Below, piece by piece: positions 46,821 to 57,734 of a stretch of DNA of 64,000 nt. The stretch is taken from NCBI GenBank assembly GCA_963971165.1, contig OZ020189.1, positions 76,651,659-76,715,658 on the forward strand. Reading direction: 5' to 3'. Position 1 is the stretch's first letter; the number at the start of each line of letters is the position of its first letter. The position numbers were made by a program, and so were the translations under genes. The DNA is from Philopedon plagiatum (Eukaryota > Arthropoda > Insecta > Coleoptera > Curculionidae). The notes beneath the pieces are model-generated. The model was not told the origin of the DNA. It was given only the letters and a program-made list of their open reading frames with translations, and did not search any database.

Positions 46821-48325
46821 ATGTCTAAAAAATATTTCTTGCAAAAAGCTATCAGCCTCGGTAGTTCGACTGATAAAAGTTTGTGTGAGGTGGCGCACAT
46901 TGACCCGAGGCATAACTTTTCTACAACGGGTAGTTCTGTGCGGTGTAGCGATTACGAACGAGATTTACCGCGTGAGGATACCATCGGGATAGGCATAAAA
47001 ACTAAGCCTATGCGTTGATCAAAAATAAGACGTTCATGTAACATTGCGAAGGACCCTGCGGAAAACACTGTAGTACAGGACATATCATGCGTTTCACCAG
47101 TGGATGCTATCAGTGTAGCCGACATTTTCCGCGAAACAATTGTACTACGAGACATGGTTTCGCCAATACCATCATTCCGGTGCCTGAAATTACCCTCAAT
47201 GTAGCAGACATTTTCAGCGAAACAATTGTACTACGAGACATGGTTTCGCCATTACCATCATTCCAGCCAGAGCCTGAAATAGTTATGTCTGTACAGCTAC
47301 AGAGGCCTTCACGTAGGGACTCCACAGGTTCAATGGATAATCCCGTGACAGACATTATCAGCGAAACAACGGACTTCCCCACAATGGTTTCACAGCTAGC
47401 AGTGACTCAGTCCGAGGCTGACATAAATGAGTTACCTGCAGTATCTGAATCATTACATATAGATTCTGGTCAAAAGGAGGTGAACCCGATTGTCGACGCA
47501 CCCCCCAAAACTTCCCAGTACGGACGGTGAAATACAGGACATTTCTTGTGTTTAGTAGTAGATACTAACAAAGTACCAAACATTTTCCGTGATTCAGTTA
47601 TACTACGAGACATGGTTTCGGACACACCATCTTCACTGCCAGTGTCTAAAATAGTTACCCCTGTACAGATACCGGGGACTTCGCGTAGGGACTCCGCTGG
47701 TTCGACGGCTAATGTAGTGCCAGACATTATCAGTGAAACAACGTACATTCCCATAATGGGTTCTCAGTTAATTGCGACCCAGCCTACTACCGAAACAAAT
47801 GCGTTACCTACAGTATCTGAGTCATCGCGTATAGATACGGTTCACCAGGAATTGAACTCAATTGTCGACGTAGCCCCAAAGCTTCCGAACCCTAATAGTG
47901 AAATATCAAGGTATTTTAGTTCGTTCAGACCAACCCAAAGTGGAGAAGAGTTAGCGGAACAATTATTGTTACCAAATGTGATACTAATCACTAGCGCGCA
48001 TTTCATTATTACTTGGAATAGTACCGCGTCAACTTCTACAACCCCAACTTGTGCGGAAACTTCCAGACAGGAACAAAAAATACTGAAAAAGCGGGGCAAA
48101 AACTCGCAGACAAAAACTTTACGCAGTGTGGTTAAAAAGAGTCCGTCGGGGAATAAACGATCACGCGAGAGTGAAAGTGAGTATTCCAGCTGTGAAGAAT
48201 TTACGTCTAGCTGCCCAAAACCGAATTGCCGAAAAAAGAAGAAGAATATGAAAAATAAACATATTTTAAAATGCGTTTCCGTCAAATATTTGGGTCAGGT
48301 GAGCAAAATAACTGGAGTAAGGTAA
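46821..48325 (+). pseudogene. Broken gene with repeated ~120-residue modules and a basic tail
   Basis: From ATG 46821 (MSKKYFLQKAISLGSSTDKSL) a coding-like sequence extends to 48325 through a TGA at 47016 and several frame changes. A module with the order VADIFRETIVLRDMVS, then SRRDS.GS, then DIISETT, then LP.VSES..ID, then IVD.APK occurs twice (about 47100-47525 and 47530-47885). The C-terminal part (to 48325) is Ser/Thr-rich and then strongly basic with KKRGK and NKRSRESESEY, suggesting a nuclear localisation signal. It ends at AAG|GTAAGG, a good splice donor, so this may be an exon. I recognise no family. It could be a decayed host gene or the 5' exon of a transposon gene. Confidence 0.5.
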
Positions 48326-48583
48326 GGTTTAAGTTTCTATTAAGAAATTTAGGTTAACTTTTTAAAATCGCTAGCACTTGCTAACATTTTTAAATATATG
48401 TGGTGATAGGCTTATTTCTACTAAATGCAAATGTATACTATTTACTTGTCAGTAGGTGGCAGTTGGTTAAATGTACTTATATTTTCAAAACAATGCACTT
48501 TTTAAAATGAGGACATTTTCAATGTCTGACGTCAAGAAACAAATGAAAATGTCAAAATATCAGCGTTTTGGGCTCAGTTCTTA
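48326..48583. other. Non-coding gap before Harbinger element
   Basis: Nothing recognised; probably intronic if the 46.8-48.3 kb sequence is an exon. Confidence 0.4.
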
Positions 48584-49234
48584 GGCTATGTCCTAATTGC
48601 ACAAAAATTTTGATCGCGCGAGCGTACGAGCGACGCGATAAAAAATTAAACTAAATAAAGTTATGCGGATGTCCAAATTGGCCGTCATTACGCGAGCGAG
48701 CGACCCAACGCGATTCCATCGCGTCGCTGAAGTGTTTTGATTTTCAAACCAGTTTGTTTTTCATCGCTCGCTCGCGTTATTTATGGCGATTTCTGGGACG
48801 GAATTATTAATTTCGGAAGTACAGAAACGGCCTGTACTATGGAATAAATGAGCACCGCAATACAAAAATAGATTATCCTATGTGCCTAAGAATATAATTA
48901 AAAGTTTCAACTTGCATCCTTGTGTATTGAATAAATAAGCGTGGATCATCTCTCAGTTTTACGTAAAGATGATGAAATTCTCCAAATTTTAGCCTGTCGT
49001 AATATATTGCATTGACTTGGGAACGTCTAACTTTTCTTTTTCTTGAAATAAATTGATATCTTAGATAAATATTGCCACTTACCAATATACGTCCCTGTTG
49101 TTCGCGAGACATTTTGTGACTGAACCAATTAGGACAGAGCAGCGATGATCGCACGCTTCATCGCCCGATCACGCGTTTATCGCGTCGCTCGCACGCTCGC
49201 GCGATCAAAATTTTTGTGGAATTAGGACATAGCC
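48584..49234 (-). mobile_element. PIF/Harbinger derivative, 651 bp
   Basis: Ends are 59-bp inverted repeats (48584-48642 and 49176-49234) with only two mismatches, starting GGCTATGTCCTAATT. The 3-bp direct repeat TTA flanks it at 48581-48583 and 49235-49237, the target duplication of PIF/Harbinger. Subterminal GCGAGCGAGCGA words recur, including an inverted pair near 48695 and 48765. Inside is only the 5' part of a transposase. Confidence 0.92.
48873..49154 (-). pseudogene. Harbinger transposase, N-terminal fragment
   Basis: A 93-residue frame contains YDRLKFGEFHHLYVKLRDDPRLFIQYTRMQVETFNYIL, the conserved opening of PIF/Harbinger nucleases before the DDE domain. It begins inside the right terminal region and stops before the catalytic core, so it cannot make active enzyme. 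The catalytic part was lost when the element shrank, so any mobility would depend on a relative. Confidence 0.8.
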
Positions 49235-49237
49235 TTA

Positions 49238-52200
49238 GTAGATTTGGTCACGATGTACCCCTAAGCAAGTGAAAGAAAAATTCGCAATTGGCTTTAAAAT
49301 TATTTCATTATCCTATAATTTTCATTAAACAACCATATCTTATTTATTTTCGCTTCATTTTACCAAATAAATGGTATTTTTGTACAATTGACTAAATTAA
49401 ATGCAATTTTTAATTTGACCACACAAAGTTTAGTTTATACCAGTGTGTAGTTTAGTATCAGAGGTCAATTAGAAATTACAACTTGACAGAGACTTTCAGT
49501 ATTATTTTTTAAAATGGGGATATATCTTTTACTGTCTTTAATAAACTGTTAAGCTAAATCCTAAAAGTACCTTCGTAATTAATTAAACGATAAACAATTT
49601 AGTTCTTGCATATAATTGAAAAACGTTTTCATATTACCTTATTAAAAAAAAAGTGGGGTATACAACTCTTACTTTAGGGTGATGTGGGTATCAATAATTT
49701 AAAATACGAAAGCTAAAAGAATGGATTCTCGTTTCCGTTCCTATGTAGGTACGGGCAGAGTTGAACAGGTGTTATCCTATACGTATAAAAAACGGTGAAG
49801 AGAGGGAGGAGTTTCTTTTATTTCCTTTTCTAGCGAATAAAAGATTTAAGGCAACGCATGTGAGCGATAGAGTGTAGTGGTGGTCGTGTAGAAGCATACA
49901 CAGATGCAACACATACCGTCATTTAAAAACGCATAAGTAAAAAGTGATAGAGCACTTTTAGCACTTCTTATATGAGTTCGGAAAGGCGCAAGGGTGGAAA
50001 CGGGTATAAAGTGTAGAAAAGGAACTTTTCCCTTTTTCATACGAGAAGTCTAAGTTATAGTGTGTGGTATGTGATTTATCAACTGGTAAATATATTTACC
50101 TATTTCATATACTAGATTAAAATTTACTGTATACTATGTGGGCGGATAAAATACTACGATGTTGGCGTGCGTTTAATAGACTCGTTAATTTAATTAACCA
50201 TTTAATTTTGAATTATTTATTCCTAAACGAAAAACTAAGTGTTTAACATAATACACAATTTTATTATTTAAGGCTGCCTAAATGTTTAAAATATTGAAAG
50301 TTGATATTATGTTGTAAAAACAAGATGCTTATAACAGTTTTTATATAAAAAATAAAGATTCTGCATGAAGAAGTTAGATTTTCACTCTCAAAACTTTCCG
50401 CTATACTGGATGTTACACTTAATTTATACCAAAATTTAAATACCTGAATTAAATTTCTCCAATTTATCATCTACAGGTTTATTGTTTTAAAAATTTTCTG
50501 TTCAATATTAAAAGAAAAAGCGTAGAAGGTAAAGCGGAATACTGCAGTTCTTTGTTTGTTATTTATGTTCATAGTATATATTTTATGATTACTTCAAACA
50601 TTCTTTTTAAGTGGTATTATTTCATAGGTAATATTTAAATTTTCACAGCCGAATAACTCATATTTTATTAAAATTACAAAACAAATATTATCCATATATA
50701 CGCTGATTTAAAATATAGATATATTTATTTGTTTTTCTTTGCCACTTCGTAGCATAGAACACTGTTTCTTATTAATTTGTGAGTAGTTTAGCTTACCGAT
50801 AAATATTTGTATTCAATGCTGTTGCGAAAATAAATTTATTTCCATTAGGTACTCTCAAGAATACTTACATTATTTCATGTTTTTCTTATTAACTTTAAGA
50901 AAACCAAAAATTCAATTATCCTACAGAGCATATTTTGTACTTTTTTAATTTTAAACAATAAAATTAGAATAGTAAAAATAATAACCATACATTATAAACT
51001 ATGACGGTTGATGGTGCTCAATTCATGTTGAACGGTTTTCAGCAATCCAATACACATTTTTCAGGAAATCTAGTAATTTGGTAATAAATTATAGTTGTAT
51101 ATTATAAAATATGTATGTAACTGTCAAATCAAATACCGAACATGCAATGGTTTTAAATTTACCTTTATTCTTTTGAAACGATTGTTCCATCTAGGGAATT
51201 AAAAAATAACTATCGCGAATTTCATATTTAGTCTCAGGAGTAAAAACAAAAGTTAACATGTGTGAAAATTTACCTCGCAATCTCATGCCCCGATTTAAAA
51301 AAAAAGATTATTAAAGAGTGGACAGAACCGATAGAATTTTGAGTTAATAATTAAGAATTTTAAGTTATATTTACTCCTGTAGCTTTTTAATTTTGGTTTT
51401 TATATATTTTTCCCTAACAGATAAACATATCTTTTATCAAAGAAACCGGTAAATAGATTTATTTAAGTTCTGAAATATGTGTTTTACAAATTTACCTGAA
51501 ACGCACCAAAATTTGCATATATAATTGAAATTTCACCATTTTTATCATCTACAATTTTAATTAAAATTTTTCTATTTAAATATTTAAAGACATATATAAA
51601 GGTAAAGCAGAATGTTGCAGTACTTTCGTATATGTTTATAGTATATATTTTACGATTGCTTAAAAACCATCTTTAGGTGTTATTATTTCTTAAGTACCAT
51701 TTAAATTTTCACTTGCTGAATATCACATTTATTAAAAATAACGGAAAAACGTCTTTTTATCAAATTCTAGAAATATTATTTCAATATACGTGTTTAAAAT
51801 TAAATTTGTTTATCGATATCCGAGCTACTTGCAACACGATTTATTTCTACTTATAAACTGTTTAATTAAGAAAAATCAAAATAATTCTTTTTAAATTTGT
51901 TAGTTGATTCCATTTACGTTATATAACACAGATACATTTTAGCATCATTACTATCTATCTGCTAAGTATATCAGAAATAAACCGACCATACTCAAGACTA
52001 AAATTTAGAGAATAGAAGAAAATTATCTTTGAATTTCTGCCAAGAGGTCAAATTAAATGCATGAATGTTTGTAACCCTCATAACATTTATATCCCTACAG
52101 ATCACTGCTTTGTTAATTAGCAAATAGATTATCATACGGATAAATATTTTACTGAACGTTGATGTGAAAATAATTTAAATTACTGTCAATCTGCTTACAT

Positions 52201-53086
52201 CATTACATATTTTTCTTTATTCTCTTTTAAGAAAAACCCCAAAAAAAATTCACCAGCCATACAGAATAAAATAGATTTTGTACTTTTTTCAGTTTGTACT
52301 TTTTTCTTTTTACCTGAATTATACGCTTAAAAGCTTTTAAGCTCTAGTGCACAGTGCAGGTAAAGTTTAATTGTTCCTTTAATTTGGCATAGTATAGTAT
52401 AACGCATACTCTTCAAACACCTGAGCGATATTCTTTCCTTATTATGTAGGTCCCATACGCTACTAATTAACTTTATTAAATAAAGGTGTATTTATAGCAC
52501 TATTATAGATTTTACCTAAACAATAGGTTTCTTGCTAGGATCCCGTTTACGCCAGAAGGTAATCTATATATACTATGTGGTGTGAAAGAGTATCATATAG
52601 TTAAACACGTAATTCCCAGGTATCAGCTCTTTTAATATGCATAAATAAATAGATCGTAAAATCAAAGTACACTCGATCCTTCTTCACATTACGTTAAATA
52701 ATACCTTGTACAGTATGAAGAACAGTGTGACAACAGAGGGAGTACTGATTTGTGACTACTTTTCGCAATTGTTTTTACAAAATGGTTCACAGGCTTAAAT
52801 ATCAATATTTTCATAAGGGTTCAGATTGATTTAGCAGCACCTTTTGAACCGGTAAATCCAATATAATTCGCGAAAGTGGCAATTTTTCTACGTATGTGTG
52901 TATAATTACCTATTATTATACTCTGTAATTTTCACAGACTCTGTTAATATCTTTTAGCTTAAGCATTTATTTGTACTTTTAAGTTAAACTACCGCACTTT
53001 GGGATTCAATTTAAAATTTAAATTCATAAAGGCCATGAAAAATCACTTATGCCCTTGTTTATTTTAGGCATCCTCTTTTCATAAAT
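49238..53086. other. AT-rich non-coding region with a diverged duplication
   Basis: No gene recognised. The segment from about 50490 (GGTAAAGCGGAATACTGCAG...TTTAAATTTTCACAGC) resembles that from about 51570 (GGTAAAGCAGAATGTTGCAG...TTTAAATTTTCACTTGC), and 50880-50955 resembles 52210-52295, in the same order. This is an old duplication with a period of 1.1-1.3 kb. Frames of about 65 codons here are chance. Confidence 0.55.
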
Positions 53087-53278
53087 CTATACCACATATC
53101 CTACAATATAATTCGTGATTGCAACAAATGCCTTATTTAAAACTTCAGCATCTTGCCACTCTTCGAATACACCCTGGGTTAGCAGGTCGAGAACTTCCTG
53201 CTCCATCAGCTCTGCTTGGGTACTCCCATCCAAATTGAATGCACTTAACAGCGATACATTCTCGGAATTCATTTTCAC
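53087..53278 (-). CDS. Hypothetical small protein
   Basis: A 63-codon frame with ATG codons at 53278 and 53272. The composition (SENVSLLSAFNLDGSTQAELMEQEVLDLLTQ) is balanced and acidic, unlike the chance frames around it. Upstream on this strand, TATAACTTTGG (about 53360) is followed some 30 bases later by TTCATAGTTC, a possible TATA box and start region. No family is recognised, and with no conserved relative it could still be accidental. Confidence 0.3.
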   Translation of the reverse strand: MKMNSENVSLLSAFNLDGSTQAELMEQEVLDLLTQGVFEEWQDAEVLNKAFVAITNYIVGYVV

Positions 53279-54714
53279 TTACTCACTGCACTTAACTGAC
53301 AACTGTACTTATTCGGTGAACTGTTCTAGCGAACTATGAAATGCTCTGCCTAACAAACCAAAGTTATACTTTTCACCCCACCATAAAATCCTCCACCCTA
53401 TCTGAAGGTTGAGGCTTTGGAGGCCAAACAAGTTAATTCAACCTCGAAGTTGCATTCTACGACTAAACAGCGATTCAAGGACATATTTTCAAGGTAAACG
53501 TGTGTCCTTACGTCTGTTATTGTTTGTGTTCTCAAGGATTTTTGATCCAGACAACCCATATTTATAGACACTCTCTTTCCTTCGATGACTATTATCAGAA
53601 ACTATAATGTAGCCTGCAGATCAAGATAACAATCTTTCAGCTGATACTTTTTCAGGAGCACAAATAATAATTTCTGCTGTTTGCTATAATTGTAAAAGAC
53701 AAATGTATATCTGACCACATGCAATCTTACAGTTACATTGAATTGTTGAGATTCAGGATTGCTAAGTGTCATTACTGTGGAACGCTGATGTGTCGACGAG
53801 GACCGATTAACAGATCTGATATGTTGAGAAGACAATGGATGCTACGAGAAGTTTACAAGCAAGGCATTAATTAATTTTTATTTTTGTAACTTTATTACTA
53901 TATTGTGAAATAAAACAACATATTATTGAAATAATTTTATCTATGTATTTTACTGTCCTGCGTTATAAATATCTGGCACAGCGGCGCGTTCGGTGACTGC
54001 GCAACATCACGACGTCATCACTAGCTCATGTAGTGGTTTCTCTAGCTCCTTCCGCGCACTTTGATCGGCCGACTTTTAAAATTCGGTCATTCTCCCAGTG
54101 AAAAAAAAGTTTCCAATTTATTAATGGTGCTATGGTATGTGTTTATAGTGTTGACTATTATAAGAAAACAAAACATTTCGTAGTGTTTGTTGGACTTTCA
54201 TGTTTTAACCAAACGGCTGGATTGTATTGTGTAGTAATAGTAATAAATTTTATTATTGTTTGACCAGCGTGCGAGTCCGACAGAGAATATTCATTTTCGT
54301 TTCATTTGAACTGTATTTCCAGTCAAGAGCCTTGTAAAGCATCGTTTGGAAGCGCGTTCGTTTTTATAGCTTTTTTGTCGTACATACTTAAGTGCGCTAG
54401 GCAAGTGTAAATACAATGATACTATTTGAAACAACTTTTCCTTGTATCAAAAAAATCTTGATTTGACTTACTGGAAGATGGTATGAAGGTAAAGTTTATT
54501 ATTAATTTAGTTGTGAGGAATTTCGCTTAAAAATTCGGTGGTTTTATGGCAAAAGGTGATATGTGAGAAAAGTAAAATTTGACAGGAGAGCAAAAAGAAG
54601 CATTCGGCCATAAAAATATGTAATAGAAACAAACTTAGCTCGTCTTGACAATTTAAAATAGAACAAATATTTTGTATATTTCCTGGTATTGCGGTCATGT
54701 GATGATTAATTGAA
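53279..54714. other. Non-coding gap
   Basis: Apart from the possible promoter near 53360 nothing is recognised. Frames at 53602-53835 and 54507-54698 lack support. Confidence 0.45.
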
Positions 54715-55335
54715 AAAAGTAAACTTTTTTATATTTTTACGTTTCGGTTTATTTTTTGCTAAACCATCTTCAGAAATTGTCTACAAAATTTTTTTTAACT
54801 TTAAACATTGAATTTTCAATATAAAAAAATATAACATACCTTAATTTAGCTTGTACACATTATACTTATACTATTACATTTTTGAATTTTGCTATGAATA
54901 ATTACACAATTGAACTTTTCAAAGGTATCTTTTAAACTGGTATAATAGAGCGGTACATTTAGGGTTTTATTGCCGGGTAAAGGTACGCTTGGAAATTCCC
55001 AAACTATGTTTTCGTTTCTATTTATTTATGCAAAATTTTCATTTTATTGCGAAATTAGGTTGTTGTAAATGACGCTTAAGTTTTCTGTATCAGTTCTAAA
55101 ATTGATAGTGTTATTTGTTTTTTTAATATGAATCATTTCTTTTATGTTACTTTTTTATTATTTGTTTCATAATCCAATATTTGTACATCGTTGAAGTTCA
55201 AATTATGTAAATTGTCCAATGCATGTTTTGATAGAGCCGTGGGATTTGTATTTGTATTTCTTATGGTGTTTTTATGTTCCTTAATTCGGTTTTTTAGATA
55301 TTGTTTTGTCTGTCCAATGTATGTTTTTGGACAGT
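54715..55335 (-). mobile_element. Penelope-like element, 3' end (minus copy)
   Basis: Matches, in reverse, the plus-strand Penelope at 63578-64000. It encodes the end of the GIY-YIG endonuclease domain (from CPKTYIGQTKQYLKNRIKEH on) with disrupted frame, then the 3' untranslated end. The rest of this copy continues at 61322-62889; the hAT element lies between. The left boundary is approximate. Confidence 0.85.
54741..54773 (-). ncRNA. Hammerhead-ribozyme-like core at Penelope 3' end
   Basis: On the minus strand: CTGAAGA (fits CUGANGA), a perfect 6-bp stem GGTTTA/TAAACC with an 8-base loop, then GAAAC. That is the catalytic core plus stem II of a hammerhead. Beyond it GTAAA and TTTAC can pair as stem III. 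Stem I and the cleavage triplet are weak. Penelope-like elements are known to carry hammerhead motifs in their terminal repeats. Confidence 0.5.
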
Positions 55336-55412
55336 GAAAATTTTTTAAGGGTTAAGAAAATAACTATTGTTTTTGAATAGGTTTTAATCAGTTAAAATTT
55401 TAAAAATAATAC

Positions 55413-57734
55413 TTATAATAATAGCTGAATATTTCTTTGCTTTTCCCTCGCAAAACGATTTAATACTTCTGTGATATCAATTTTAATGTTCCTATGTACG
55501 CTTAAAAGGGCCAGACCTGTTAGCCGCTCTTGACCAGCTGAATTCCGCAAATAATCTTTTAAACGTCTCAATGTTAAAAATGATCTTTCAGAGGAAGCTG
55601 TTGATACAGGTAATGTTGCAAGAATTTTTAAAAGAGTATGTATATTGGGAAACATAGATCGATTACATTCTGATAATGAATCAATAGCATTTTTTGGTCT
55701 GTCAACTTGAGGCAACTTAGTTCATTTTTGTTTCCATAACTGTAACTCTGCGGATAGCGTATCAAGGTCCAAAAATTGCTCGTATAAAGAAAAGTCTTCT
55801 ACCTTCACTATGTGTGTAACGCACATAGTGGGCAATAGAAAATATAATGACGAAAGTGATTTTTTATGATTTGCAAATCTTTCAGATAATAATTGTTCTA
55901 TGAAATCATCAAAAAAGGGCATTGCAACTGTAATACGAAAATATTCTTCTGCAGTAGCTACCATGACACTAAAACGATTCTGCTGGCGTGAAACTATTCT
56001 AGGAATTTTTATGCACTCTTGGTCATCCACAGACTTTATAAGTGGTTCGGCTTTTTCAAAAATATTGCTAAACTCCTGATTTATATTAAGTCTCATATTC
56101 CTTACCTGACTAATAACAGTATTCACATGTTCAACAGCTATAGATAGATCAAAATTTACAGACTGTAGAATTCTGCATAAAGGTAGAGTATACGCAAATA
56201 AAGTGGATGCAGTTAACATACTGACAATAAACTCACTAGTCATAATCGCTCGCAGGAATTGCAAAGCTTTTGAGGAAGTTCAAATGTCTTTTACTACTTT
56301 TAGTTCTTCTAGTGTTTCAACAATTGGTTTAAAAACTTCAGTGAACCTAATTAGTCCGTCATGATTTTCCACCCACCTAGTTTCACACATAGATGTCAAT
56401 TTAGTCCATTTAGTATTTGGAGCATGTTCTTTTATTATATTTTTTAATATCTCAGTGCGCATAGCTGAGATTTTTATATAGTTTGCTATAGATTTTATGG
56501 TTCCAATGCAATTTCTAATATTCTGAACCTTACAGGAATGGGCAAGAGCTAGATTTAAAGAATGGGCACTACAGTGAACGTATATTGCCGCTGGATATTT
56601 ATCTCTAATTATAGCCTGTACGCCTTTAAAACTGCCACTCATTGCAGCAGCCCCATCATATCCCTATCCAACCAAGTAAGTACAATCTACTCCAAGTGCT
56701 TGTAAACTTTCTAACATTACTGTCGCTAAATTCTTACCAGTTGTATTATGGACAGCTACAAATTGCAAAAAATCTTCTCGCAATGTGTAGGATGCGTTTT
56801 CATTTTCTTTATTAAAGTCTGTGTATCTTACACAAAGGGATAACTGCTCAGTACGTGAAATATCTGTGGTTTCGTCCATTAGAATAGAGAACGATTTTGC
56901 TCTGTTTATTTTAACCACAATTCCATTTTGTATTATTTCGCCACAAATTTTAATAATATTATTTTGAATTATTGGGCTTATGTACATTGCGTTTAACGAC
57001 TGACCCTGAATGTGTTCAATTAAATTCTTGTCTCCAGAAGATAGGCGCATACGCAGTAACGCTCTGAAATTTCCATCATTATGCATGGGCTGGTCCAAAG
57101 TTAATGGCCCAGACTCGGAAGTTCCTCGTAGAGCTAACTCTTGACGTCCACATAAGATAATTGTCTCAATTATAGGCGTTAGCTTTCTTCTATTTTCAGC
57201 AATTTGCTTGGAACGGCTAGAATCGAGTTTTATCATGATATCTGGCGCAGATCTGTTAAAAGTTAAAATAAAATTATCAGCAAAAACGGAGTTATTTTTG
57301 TGATAGTCAGTTTTACTGTGGCGAACAAACACCTCAATGGCATCTTTCCAGTTATTAAAATGTTTTGAAACTAATGTGTTAAGAGCTTGATGACCTCCTT
57401 TTCCACTAAATTCGCGTGCAAAAACTGCACACTATTTACACACTGCACCTTGATCACCTATGGCTGTATAGCTAAGCCACTAAAAACGTTTTAGCCAACC
57501 TAATTGAAATTTTAACTTTGATGTCAGATGTCAATAGTTTATACTGGAGATCATCATTTAGTTTTTGATCAAAACAGCAACCGATGTCTAACTCATGTAT
57601 ATTATTTTCTGCTATTGGCGATATTGACGTTATTTGATCTGTTTCTGTCTGCAACTCTGTATGCAACATTGAGTCAGCAGTATGGCAACCACTTGCAGTT
57701 TCTTCAGTTGTTGAGGTTTTAGTCTTTTTAATCA
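55413..57734 (-). pseudogene. hAT transposase, main part, four stops and one frameshift
   Basis: Read leftward: an acidic N-terminal part (57734-57472); a frameshift near 57475; a TTF-type zinc finger (WLSYTAIGDQGAVCK... HFNNWKDAI) with a TAG at 57432; the DUF4371-type region and ILMDETTDISRTEQLSLCVRY, with the DE block of the catalytic core; a TAG at 56664; GYDGAAAMSG and HCSAHSLNLALAHSC; a TGA at 56280; a TGA at 55722; and the C-terminal dimerisation region (LPVSTASSERSFLTLRRLKDYLRNS) ending at 55413. From the zinc finger onward the frame never shifts. The protein is like the ZMYM1/52 kDa-repressor-related hAT group. The enzyme would cut and join its own ends, but this copy is dead. Confidence 0.9.
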
